Notes under the pieces: generated by a model | Databases searched by the model: none | Told to the model about the DNA's origin: nothing | Seen by the model: only the letters and a program-made list of their open reading frames with translations | DNA from: Armatimonadota bacterium | GTDB taxonomy: Bacteria > Armatimonadota > UBA5829 | Assembly (NCBI GenBank): GCA_023474015.1 | Contig: JAMCYN010000005.1 | Coordinates: 771-24,730 of the forward strand | DNA: 23,960 bases | Direction of reading: 5' to 3' | Shown here: piece after piece, positions 1-6,242 of the stretch | Layout: the number at the start of each line of letters is the position of its first letter | How positions within the stretch are numbered: position 1 is the stretch's first letter | Position numbers and translations under genes: made by a program

Positions 1-1
1 G

Positions 2-202
2 ACTCGCGTGGCGGATATACTCGATCTTTACCCCCAAGCGCGGCGCGTCCTCATCGACGCGGGGTTCTCCCACATGGCGGCTATTCCAAGGCCTCCCAGG
101 TTCGTAACGCTGGGGTTCGCGGCGAATCGGCACGGGGTCGATCCGGAGGAGATCGCCGAAAAGCTGAACAAATTAATTCACATGAAGGAGGCAGTGGCAT
201 GA
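2..202 (+). CDS. DUF1858-like small protein, 5' end outside window
   Basis: The open frame enters from the left edge. A GTG at position 8 could serve as a start, but residues before it (T-R-V-A-D-I-L) match the usual beginning of DUF1858 domains, so the true start is probably just upstream. Visible features are the VADILDLYPQARRVLIDAGF helix, a variable loop rich in prolines, then VTLGFAANRHGVDPEEIAEKLNKLI, which is the typical second half of the domain. The cysteine pair found in some DUF1858 proteins is absent; an SHMAAI segment stands there instead. The stop overlaps the next start in an ATGA at 199-202, so the two are translationally coupled. Related small domains often sit beside DUF542 and nitric oxide or nitrite genes; its molecular role is not established. 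Family call fairly secure, function unknown. Confidence 0.7.
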   Translation, partial: TRVADILDLYPQARRVLIDAGFSHMAAIPRPPRFVTLGFAANRHGVDPEEIAEKLNKLIHMKEAVA

Positions 203-399
203 TTACAAAAGATATGATTATCCGCGAAGTAATTCGGGAGTATCCGGAGACGATCAGCATCTTCGGCAACTTCAAGGTGGACTTCTGCTGCGGCGGAGCT
301 CACAGCATCGAGCAGACAGCTCGTGCTCGCGGAGTAACGGATGTGGACGGTCTCATTGTCGCCTTGAACCAGGCGATTGCTCAGAAAGCCCAGCGCTGA
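199..399 (+). CDS. DUF542 / ScdA N-terminal-domain-like protein
   Basis: This 66-aa protein consists of a single domain. It opens with MITKDMIIREVIREYPETI and carries the hallmark FCCGG at about residues 29-33, followed by SIEQTARARGV. This is the DUF542 (ScdA_N) signature, found as the N-terminal domain of RIC/YtfE/ScdA proteins, which repair iron-sulfur clusters after nitrosative damage. The C-terminal di-iron hemerythrin-like domain of those proteins is missing, so this is a free-standing module. Its ATG lies in the ATGA overlap with the upstream gene, and its stop overlaps a possible ATG of the next gene (TGATG at 397-401). Position directly before a nitric oxide reductase supports a role in the nitric oxide response (inference). 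It may work with the DUF1858-like neighbour, which has a similar fold size. Confidence 0.82.
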   Translation: MITKDMIIREVIREYPETISIFGNFKVDFCCGGAHSIEQTARARGVTDVDGLIVALNQAIAQKAQR

Positions 400-418
400 T
401 GAGCCGACACCCAACTTT

Positions 419-425
419 AGGAGGG
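419..425 (+). promoter_or_regulatory. Strong Shine-Dalgarno deciding the norZ start
   Basis: AGGAGGG lies 9 nt before the TTG at 435. The in-frame ATG at 399 has no comparable purine-rich site before it. The TTG start removes twelve N-terminal residues (MSRHPTLGGNRQ) that look unlike the usual short qNOR N-terminus. Confidence 0.7.
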
Positions 426-434
426 AACAGACAG

Positions 435-2747
435 TTGATATCCAAGAATTTTAGAGTAGTATTCATCATCGGTATTTTGGCCGCCATATTACTGACCCTT
501 TATGGCGGCACGAAGACCTACCAGGGAGCGCCGCCGTATCCGGGGAAGGTTGTCGGAAGCGGCGGGGAAACGCTCATCGACAAGGAAGGCATACTGCGAG
601 GCCAGGCGACTTTCCAGCGTTATGGGTTGATGGACCTGGGCAGTGTGTGGGGCCACGGCACCTATCGCGGTACCGAGTTCACCGCCGACACGCTCCACAG
701 GGTCGGCCAGAAGATGCGCGACTATTACGCTCAGCAGAAGGGGACTAGCTACGCCGCGCTTTCCGATGACGACAGGGCAGTCATAGACAGCCGGGTGATT
801 CGTGAGATCAAGAAGAACAACTACGACCCAGCGTCCGACACGCTCACTCTCATACCGGCAGAGACATACGCTTACAATCAGATAATCGACTACAACGACC
901 GCGTCTTCTCCGCCGGGCTGAAAGAAGCCAATATCGTTGCCGGGGCCATCAAGGACCAGGCGGACCGTAGGGCGCTGGCCGGTTTCTTCTATTGGACGGC
1001 CTGGGCCGCGGGCACGTTGCGGCCCGGCACGGAATTGACGTATACGAACAACTGGCCGGGGGGACCAGAGCGTGGGCATGTCCTTGCCACTAGCGCCCTG
1101 ACCTGGACAATTTTTTCGGTGATTGCGTTCTTCGTGTTCTTCGGCCTGATCATAGCTATCTTCCACTGGTTCGGCTACCACGGTGGCAAACACGACCACG
1201 ACATATGCGCGGCCCAGCGTCTCTGCGGCGCGCCGATCACCGTCAGCCAGATAAAGTCGGTGAAATACTTCCTGGTGGTTGTTGCGCTGTTCCTCGTGCA
1301 GACCCTTTTCGGTGGCCTGATGGCGCACTACACCGTGCACGCCGGTCAGTTCTACGGCTTTGATCAGATTCCAAAGATATTTCCTTACAACTGGGCGAAG
1401 TCGTGGCACTTGCAGCTTCCGATCTTCTGGATCGCCCTCGCCTGGATCGGCTCCACCATCTACCTTGCGCCGCTGGTCGGCGGCAAGGAGCCCAAAAAGC
1501 AGGGACTGCTGGTCGATCTACTGTTTGTTGCCGCTCTGCTTGTGGCGGTAGGCAGCCTTACCGGCGAGGTCCTAGGGGTCAAGACCGGCGGTGGCAAATA
1601 CTGGTTCTGGCTTGCGCATCAAGGGTGGGAACATCTGGAGCTCGGCAGACTGTGGCAGATACTCCTGTTCGCCGGGCTCGGCATCTGGCTGCTTATTGTC
1701 GCCCGCGGCTTGGCGCCGACGTTCGCGAGGGGCAGGGACAAGTGGGGAATCCCACACTTCCTGGGCTACAGCGCCGTCGCGGTCGTCGGTTTCTTCGGGT
1801 TCGGCCTGCTCTACAACCCACGAACGCACCTGACCATCGCCGACTTCTGGAGATGGTGGGTTGTCCACACCTGGGTCGAGGGAATGTTCGAGTTCTTCAC
1901 CGCAGCGGCGATTGCCATCGCCACGGTGGCCGTTGGACTGTGCCGCCCGAAGGACGCTATTAGAGCGGCCTATCTGACGGCATTACTGGCGATGGTGACC
2001 GGTATTGTCGGCGTGGGGCATCACTACTACTGGTTCGGTGCTCCGTCGATCTGGCTGGCAATCGGCGGCGTGCTCTCCGCAATGGAGCCCGTGCCGATCA
2101 TCCTTTTGCTGGGCAAGGCCTGGCAGGAGTATAAGAGCATCAAAGATGCCGGACACGACTTCCCGCACACCTGGCCGCTCATGTTCATCACGGCCTCGGC
2201 GGTGTGGGCATTCATCGGCGCCGGGTTGTTCGGATTCCTGATCACCACTCCGATGGTCAACTACTACGAGCACTCGACTTACCTGACCGTGAACCACGGC
2301 CACACGGCACTGTTCGGTACCTATGGAATGCTGGCCATCGGCTTGATGCTGTTCGCGCTGAGGGGCCTAGTGAAACACGGCGCCTGGAGGGACGGCTTGA
2401 TAAAGCTGAGTTTCTACGGCCTGAACATAGGTCTCTTCCTGATGGCAATCGGAACATTGCTCCCCGTGGGAATTCTGCAAGTTACCGACAGCTTCACGAA
2501 CGGCCTGTGGCACGCGAGAAGCCCCGTATTCTACGAGCAACCGCTGGTCAAGTTCTTCGGCACCATACGATTGGTCCCGGACTCGATCATCATCCTGCTG
2601 GGAGTGGTCCCGCTCGCCCTGTTTGTGTTCTACTGCGCCTTCAACCTGAAGAAAGCGGGCGAGGTGACAGCATGTGCGTGGGATGACGTGGCCGGCCTCA
2701 CGGATAATGTCCAGTCCATTCGAAGTGAACTCAAAGGGGGTGTTTGA
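435..2747 (+). CDS. norZ: Quinol-dependent nitric oxide reductase (qNOR, NorZ/NorB type)
   Basis: Membrane enzyme reducing two NO to N2O with electrons from quinol. From the TTG start the protein is 770 aa (782 from ATG 399). One N-terminal membrane helix (about residues 5-25) is followed by a soluble NorC-like domain to about residue 220 with no CXXCH, which separates qNOR from cytochrome-c-dependent cNOR. About thirteen membrane helices of the heme-copper oxidase fold follow. Numbered from TTG, visible ligands are His325 (SWHLQL, low-spin heme), His478 and Glu482 in HTWVEGMFE with Glu486 nearby, His529-His530 in GHHYYWFG (FeB site), and His621/His623 in NHGHTALFG (heme ligands). The stretch HQGWEHLELGRLWQ is also characteristic. 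It is the last gene of the coupled operon with the DUF1858- and DUF542-like genes. It may serve detoxification or partial denitrification; no other denitrification gene is visible. Confidence 0.96.
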   Translation: MISKNFRVVFIIGILAAILLTLYGGTKTYQGAPPYPGKVVGSGGETLIDKEGILRGQATFQRYGLMDLGSVWGHGTYRGTEFTADTLHRVGQKMRDYYAQQKGTSYAALSDDDRAVIDSRVIREIKKNNYDPASDTLTLIPAETYAYNQIIDYNDRVFSAGLKEANIVAGAIKDQADRRALAGFFYWTAWAAGTLRPGTELTYTNNWPGGPERGHVLATSALTWTIFSVIAFFVFFGLIIAIFHWFGYHGGKHDHDICAAQRLCGAPITVSQIKSVKYFLVVVALFLVQTLFGGLMAHYTVHAGQFYGFDQIPKIFPYNWAKSWHLQLPIFWIALAWIGSTIYLAPLVGGKEPKKQGLLVDLLFVAALLVAVGSLTGEVLGVKTGGGKYWFWLAHQGWEHLELGRLWQILLFAGLGIWLLIVARGLAPTFARGRDKWGIPHFLGYSAVAVVGFFGFGLLYNPRTHLTIADFWRWWVVHTWVEGMFEFFTAAAIAIATVAVGLCRPKDAIRAAYLTALLAMVTGIVGVGHHYYWFGAPSIWLAIGGVLSAMEPVPIILLLGKAWQEYKSIKDAGHDFPHTWPLMFITASAVWAFIGAGLFGFLITTPMVNYYEHSTYLTVNHGHTALFGTYGMLAIGLMLFALRGLVKHGAWRDGLIKLSFYGLNIGLFLMAIGTLLPVGILQVTDSFTNGLWHARSPVFYEQPLVKFFGTIRLVPDSIIILLGVVPLALFVFYCAFNLKKAGEVTACAWDDVAGLTDNVQSIRSELKGGV

Positions 2748-3060
2748 GACAGGGTGAACGCCTAAGGCGCACCGAAGACACCTACGAATCGACAGCGCGG
2801 AGAAGTAAAGATTCTCTCTGGTGCTCCCGATTCCCGCACAAAATGCTTCGATACATGCGAAGGGTCTACGACCTCGCGCAGCCTTGACCGAGGCGGGGCT
2901 ATTGACTAGAGTTCCAGCCGGACGCGAAACGCATTATATTCTGTCGAGTGCGGGATTACACAGCGGGCACTAGGGTCACGACACCGGCGCGATGAATACT
3001 GAACAAGCCGATATCTGGGAAGCTGTTCGGTCTGAGTAGACTACAACCGGATATTCGTTG
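2748..3060. other. Intergenic stretch without a convincing gene
   Basis: About 310 bases between norZ and the ankyrin gene. Open frames here are short and unlike proteins. A tiny palindrome CGCCTAAGGCG at 2759-2769 lies just after the norZ stop but has no T-run, so it is a poor terminator. A TTGACT at 2902-2907 and a TATATT at 2935-2940 are present but 27 nt apart, too far for a normal sigma-70 promoter. The ankyrin promoter is probably in this stretch but cannot be placed. Confidence 0.5.
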
Positions 3061-4470
3061 ATGCTCATGGATATCTTCGAGACAATCGATAATCGCTGTT
3101 TGCCTGAGCTGCGCTCGTTGTTGAGCGCGAAGTCTGAGGTAGTCTCGACTATCGACGAGGACGGTCGCACCGTGCTGCACATCGCCGCTACTCTGGCGGA
3201 ACCGGAACCAGCCATGCTATTGTTGGAGTTTGGAGCGCCGGTGAACGCGCGAGACACTCTCGGAAAGACACCGCTCCACATCGCCGCATACAACGGCAAC
3301 AGGCCAATCGTAACGCTGCTAATGAACGGCGGCGCTAACCTGAGCATGAAAGACAACCGGGGCCTGACCCCCGCGAACCTGGCCCTTGAGAATCGAAAGC
3401 GTGAGGTTGCCGATCTTCTGAAGAATAGAGAGCGAGAGCTTGCGGAGGCGCTGCTTGTGGCGGCCCGCACAGGCGATGTGCCGGTCTTGGAACGTGCTCT
3501 GGCTCAGGGGATATCGCCCGACCTCGCCGAAAAGCCCGGCGGGAAGACCGCGATGCACCTTGCGGCGGCAGGCGGACACGTCGAAGTCATGGACTGCCTG
3601 GTGCGGTATGACGGATTGCTGGAAAGTCAGGACAGTTCCGGGCAGACCGCGCTTCACCTCGCTGCTGAAAGCGGCTGCTGTGAGGCAGTCGAGTGGCTTG
3701 CCAAACACGGCTGCGACCTATCGACGCGGGATCGGCACGCAAGGACCCCACTCCACTTGGCTGCGGCAAGCGGCTACGACGACACCGTCAGTCTGCTGCT
3801 CCGGAGCGGCGCGGACGCGGACGCACTCGACAAAGACGGTCTTGCGCCCGTCCATCGTGCCGCGCGGCAGGGTCATGCAGGTACGCTCGCGACAATGCTC
3901 AATCTGGGTGTCGATTTTGAATCGAAGACGAGGAATGGCGAGACCCCGCTACACGTGGCATCGGCTTATGGGCGCGAGGAACCCGTGGAACTACTGCTGC
4001 AACGTGGGGCGCGAACGGACGCGGTGAACGGCAAGTCTCGCACGCCGCTTCACCTCTGCGCCACGGCGGACAGCGCTCAGATCGCTTCGGCTCTGATCCG
4101 AGCCGGAGCCGGAGTGAACGCTCAGGATCAAGGCGGAGCGACGGCGCTGTATCTGGCCGCGTTCGGAGGCCATAACGATGTGGCGAGAGTCCTAATCGCA
4201 GACGGCGCGATCATCGATCTTTCGGATAATGGAGGTCGCGCCCCTCTTCATGCGGCTTGCGCGAACGCCCACGCGGCCACCATAAAACTGCTGCTCGACA
4301 ACGGAGCGTCGCCATCCGCCCGAGATAACACCGGCTGCACACCAAAGGATTGGGCAACTGCCCGGGGTAAGTCGATGACGCTGGAACTGCTTGACGAGAA
4401 CGATGATATGCACACCCCGACCCCTATGAGCGAGGAGCCGGAGAGAAGTCCGCAGCTCAGTCTGTTTTGA
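3061..4470 (+). CDS. Ankyrin-repeat protein with C-terminal QLSLF clamp-binding-like motif
   Basis: Protein of about 469 aa made almost wholly of ankyrin repeats. Roughly 12-13 units of about 33 residues can be read through TPLHIAA, TAMHLAA, TALHLAA, TPLHLAA, TPLHVAS, TPLHLCA, TALYLAA and APLHAAC cores, each with the GA.(V/P)..D loop. A less regular unit (ELAEALLVAARTGDVPVLERALAQG, given here only as a region near residues 125-150) separates an N-terminal block of three repeats from the rest. There is no signal peptide or membrane segment, so it is likely cytoplasmic. The tail DENDDMHTPTPMSEEPERSP is acidic and disordered and ends in QLSLF-stop. Start choice is uncertain: TTG 3058, ATG 3061 and ATG 3067 are adjacent and none has a clear ribosome site. 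Ankyrin repeats bind proteins; the partner is unknown. It may be unrelated to norZ, which lies 313 nt upstream. Confidence 0.93.
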   Translation: MLMDIFETIDNRCLPELRSLLSAKSEVVSTIDEDGRTVLHIAATLAEPEPAMLLLEFGAPVNARDTLGKTPLHIAAYNGNRPIVTLLMNGGANLSMKDNRGLTPANLALENRKREVADLLKNRERELAEALLVAARTGDVPVLERALAQGISPDLAEKPGGKTAMHLAAAGGHVEVMDCLVRYDGLLESQDSSGQTALHLAAESGCCEAVEWLAKHGCDLSTRDRHARTPLHLAAASGYDDTVSLLLRSGADADALDKDGLAPVHRAARQGHAGTLATMLNLGVDFESKTRNGETPLHVASAYGREEPVELLLQRGARTDAVNGKSRTPLHLCATADSAQIASALIRAGAGVNAQDQGGATALYLAAFGGHNDVARVLIADGAIIDLSDNGGRAPLHAACANAHAATIKLLLDNGASPSARDNTGCTPKDWATARGKSMTLELLDENDDMHTPTPMSEEPERSPQLSLF

Positions 4471-4482
4471 GATTGCAGCTGG

Positions 4483-4635
4483 TTAACCCCGCATGTGCTT
4501 CTTTTTCTTAGTTAGATTCGCGTATTTCCGACGCAGAGACTCTATCTCTTCTTCGCGTGGCTTATCTTCCCATTCACGAGCCAGTCTCTGCCGAGTCTCT
4601 CTCATTACAGTAACTACGTCAAATGTCTTCTTCAT
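4483..4635 (-). CDS. Small charged protein, antitoxin-like (50 aa)
   Basis: Starting at ATG 4635 the product begins MKKTFDVVTVMRETRQRLA and continues with a highly charged helix (REWEDKPREEEIESLRRKY) and a lysine-rich end. This pattern (short strand FDVV..M, then a long amphipathic helix) resembles small antitoxin-like proteins common in environmental bacteria, recalled from family knowledge and not verified by search. The frame stays open upstream to 4749 with a TTG start and farther to 4797, but the ATG at 4635 has an AAGGGAAG purine stretch about 11 nt before it and gives the family-like N-terminus. It converges on the ankyrin gene, with 12 nt between their stops. No clear toxin partner is visible, though a possible coding remnant lies just upstream at 4769-4945. 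Confidence 0.5.
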   Translation of the reverse strand: MKKTFDVVTVMRETRQRLAREWEDKPREEEIESLRRKYANLTKKKKHMRG

Positions 4636-4768
4636 AATCCATAATACTTCCCTTGGACTACGAATCTCGGGAGTCAGCAACCCGTGCCTCAAGTTGGTAG
4701 CTGCGAACAACTGAATGCGATTGAGGTTTACAATATGCTTACGAGCCAATGCTCTTTGCCCATTCCTC

Positions 4769-4945
4769 TCAGCCTTCCAGTTCGGTGCTTTCGTCTTTCA
4801 GCCATTCTTCTTTGATCCGCTGATCGCTGAACACAAAGAAATGTTGTCCGTAGCGTGCCCGAATGCGTCGGTCGGCAAGGAGCACCCACCGAGTTGCCGC
4901 AGGGGACAGGTCCAGTGAGGGATGGAGTTTCGCCCCATCCCCCAC
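4769..4945 (-). pseudogene. Possible short ORF or gene remnant before the antitoxin-like gene
   Basis: Reading the - strand from a GTG at 4945 gives about 58 aa ending at a TGA at 4769-4771. The last two thirds (for example RRIRARYGQHFFVFSDQRIK, then EEWLKDESTELEG) have a charged, protein-like composition, while no ATG or ribosome site is seen and the first part overlaps the hairpin at 4919-4941. It may be a small unannotated gene starting within the window, a decayed 3' fragment or chance. This stretch is the only coding-like signal between 4636 and 4965. Confidence 0.25.
4919..4941 (-). terminator. Hairpin after the PEP-CTERM gene
   Basis: A 7-bp perfect stem, GGGATGG paired with CCATCCC, encloses a 9-nt loop. 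It lies 25-47 nt past the stop of the PEP-CTERM gene. There is no T-run, so intrinsic termination is not assured; it could instead protect the 3' end of the message. Confidence 0.4.
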
Positions 4946-4965
4946 TAGTGTTACATACCGGCCAC

Positions 4966-5679
4966 TTAAGCTAGCTTCCGGCGCAGCCCGATTAGCCCTG
5001 CAACTCCACTGACTAACACGAGCAGTGTTGACGGCTCAGGAATTTCGCTTATTACGACATTGTCAAACCCAACCCAAGCGGCACCCCACGTATACTTCCC
5101 AAGGACAACGCTGGAGGGGCCTTTCAGCGCGGCATCAATCTCCGCGTCGGGCAACATAGACGTAACCGAAACGTTACCGTCACTCAGTGTAGCTGTCGCA
5201 CCTGTCCCATCCATTCGCACCGTCAAGTTCATAGAGCCAGTGCTCAGGCTAGCAAGGGACACGGAATACCGAGGTGGGTCATATACCCAGGCCCCGCCCA
5301 CGACTGCCTGCCAGTACATTGACGCTGGGCCTGTGGACATATCGACAAAGATACGAAAGAAGTTGTTGGCGTCCTTCCGGTGGACTTGAACCCACCAAAG
5401 ATCCTGAGTGCTAGAATCTGTGATGACCGTAGCAGTCATCAAATACTGGTTTACGAGCAGGTCCTTAGGCGCGGCCAGATTCTCGGTCCAGTTGGACGTC
5501 CCGCCTCCAGGAACGAACATCCCATCCCAGGCCCCAAATGTGCCCGAAAGCACAGTCCAGTTGGGATCATCCCCACTGTAACCAGTGAAGTCATCCTGGA
5601 AAAGCACGGCGGCCTGCGCACAGGAACCAATGGCAACCAGCATTGCTACAAGCAGTAGAACAAACAGTCTTTCTTTCAT
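4966..5679 (-). CDS. PEP-CTERM-anchored ConA-like (LamG-type) secreted protein
   Basis: Product of 237 aa from ATG 5679. Residues 1-24 form a signal peptide (MKERLFVLLLVAMLVAIGSC...). Residues about 26-210 form one jelly-roll ConA-like/LamG-type domain, with the landmarks LFQDDFTG, QVHRKDANNFFRIF, YWQAVV, TLSDG and WVGFDNVVIS. The C-terminus is a textbook PEP-CTERM signal: IPEPS at 213-217, a hydrophobic helix, then RRK near the end, so the protein should be sorted and processed by an exosortase that lies outside this window. The domain is clearly related to the N-terminal domain of the 602-aa protein at 20855-22663. The likely role is a cell-envelope or matrix carbohydrate-associated protein; catalytic activity is not evident. 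The longer in-frame start at 5697 would put the ribosome site inside the gene. Confidence 0.9.
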   Translation of the reverse strand: MKERLFVLLLVAMLVAIGSCAQAAVLFQDDFTGYSGDDPNWTVLSGTFGAWDGMFVPGGGTSNWTENLAAPKDLLVNQYLMTATVITDSSTQDLWWVQVHRKDANNFFRIFVDMSTGPASMYWQAVVGGAWVYDPPRYSVSLASLSTGSMNLTVRMDGTGATATLSDGNVSVTSMLPDAEIDAALKGPSSVVLGKYTWGAAWVGFDNVVISEIPEPSTLLVLVSGVAGLIGLRRKLA

Positions 5680-5685
5680 GTCATT

Positions 5686-5691
5686 CTCCTT
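5686..5691 (-). promoter_or_regulatory. Shine-Dalgarno deciding the PEP-CTERM start
   Basis: On the - strand AAGGAG stands 6 nt before ATG 5679. The upstream in-frame ATG at 5697 would make this site internal, so 5679 is preferred. Confidence 0.7.
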
Positions 5692-5916
5692 TCTCACTAT
5701 TCCTACGGTGAATGTTATGGTCTGGATACAATCGCGGGCGATGCAGTTCTATTTGCACAGGCAATATTCAGAACCACAAATCAACTGCCAACTCGCGTGA
5801 ACACCGGGAAATCAGACACCTCCTCTCTATCAACTAACTCAGCCCCTTGTGCTGGTGAAACAACATTGCAGCGCCCATCAACAGATTTGTAACGTCACGC
5901 GCAAGAGTCATTCGAT

Positions 5917-5941
5917 TAGTGCTCGAACTGTTCGAACATAC
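5917..5941. promoter_or_regulatory. Dyad site 1 of an operator-like pair
   Basis: The core TCGAACTGTTCGA (5923-5935) is a perfect 13-nt dyad: half-sites TCGAAC and GTTCGA around one central base. A second copy of the whole 25-nt block lies at 6002-6026 with 21 of 25 bases the same. The starts are 85 nt apart, close to eight helical turns, so both would face the same side of the DNA. The binding protein is unknown. Confidence 0.35.
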
Positions 5942-6001
5942 TTGGGTACGCCATTACGGCTAGAAGTCCGCATGCTTCGGCTTGGAATTCGGCCACCAGA
6001 G

Positions 6002-6026
6002 TAGTGTTCGAACTGCTCGATCATGC
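6002..6026. promoter_or_regulatory. Dyad site 2 of an operator-like pair
   Basis: The core TCGAACTGCTCGA (6008-6020) is the same dyad as site 1 with one half-site mismatch. The flanking TAGTG and CAT are also shared with site 1. The four differences fall at positions 6, 15, 20 and 24 of the block. Confidence 0.35.
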
Positions 6027-6086
6027 CTGAGCTAGCTGTAGTTTACCATGCAATACGGCACCTGTCAACCCCAATTTGTGAAGTCG

Positions 6087-6220
6087 CAGGAGCATCGTTT
6101 GTGACACTTACCCAGCATCTTGAGCCACGTCGAAAGGTGCGGTCAAATCTCACCGCGTGCTTCGACGGAGCTCAGCATGCTACTACTGTGCATTTCCGTG
6201 ACACACAAACGATGCTCCTG
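6087..6220. repeat. 134-bp element with perfect 17-bp terminal inverted repeats (MITE-like or long stem-loop)
   Basis: CAGGAGCATCGTTTGTG at 6087-6103 is repeated exactly in inverted orientation as CACAAACGATGCTCCTG at 6204-6220. Inside lies a second inverted pair at 6114-6134 and 6161-6181 (17 of 21 bases pair, including CGTCGAA with TTCGACG), and an inner GCGGT/ACCGC pair at 6139-6143 and 6152-6156. The element can fold as one long hairpin. It has no coding content and lies 22 nt after the stop of the DUF4838 gene. AAGTC occurs on both sides (6081-6085 and 6224-6228), near but not directly at the repeat ends, so it is only a weak hint of a target duplication. Alternatives are a structured 3' RNA or a terminator-like structure. 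Confidence 0.6.
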
Positions 6221-6242
6221 GTAAAGTCAAGAGTCAGAACGT

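Larger units (their letters stand above)
5680..6242. other. Long non-coding region with dyad sites and an inverted-repeat element
   Basis: This stretch lies between the end of the DUF4838 gene and the start of the PEP-CTERM gene. Its open frames do not look like proteins. It holds the paired 25-nt sites at 5917-5941 and 6002-6026 and the inverted-repeat element at 6087-6220. The PEP-CTERM promoter must lie here unless that gene is read through from the locus upstream, but no convincing -35/-10 pair could be picked. Confidence 0.7.

Noticed and set aside
489..1409. Long - strand open frame of 306 aa
   Set aside because: Antisense to norZ, whose frame shows conserved metal ligands; the antisense product has no recognisable features.
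2902..2940. Possible sigma-70 promoter (TTGACT and TATATT)
   Set aside because: The two boxes are 27 nt apart, about 10 nt too far; no better pair was found.
3061..4470. Eukaryotic-type effector or recent transfer explanation for the ankyrin protein
   Set aside because: No secretion signal, no shift in codon or base use against neighbours could be seen, and ankyrin proteins are common in free-living bacteria.
4715..4918. 67-aa + strand open frame
   Set aside because: It starts inside the upstream extension of the small - strand ORF, lacks a ribosome site and reads as an unstructured mix; the - strand frames look more protein-like.
5923..5935. LexA (SOS) box
   Set aside because: The dyad shares CGAAC and GTTCG but the half-sites are separated by one base and not four, and no SOS gene is adjacent.
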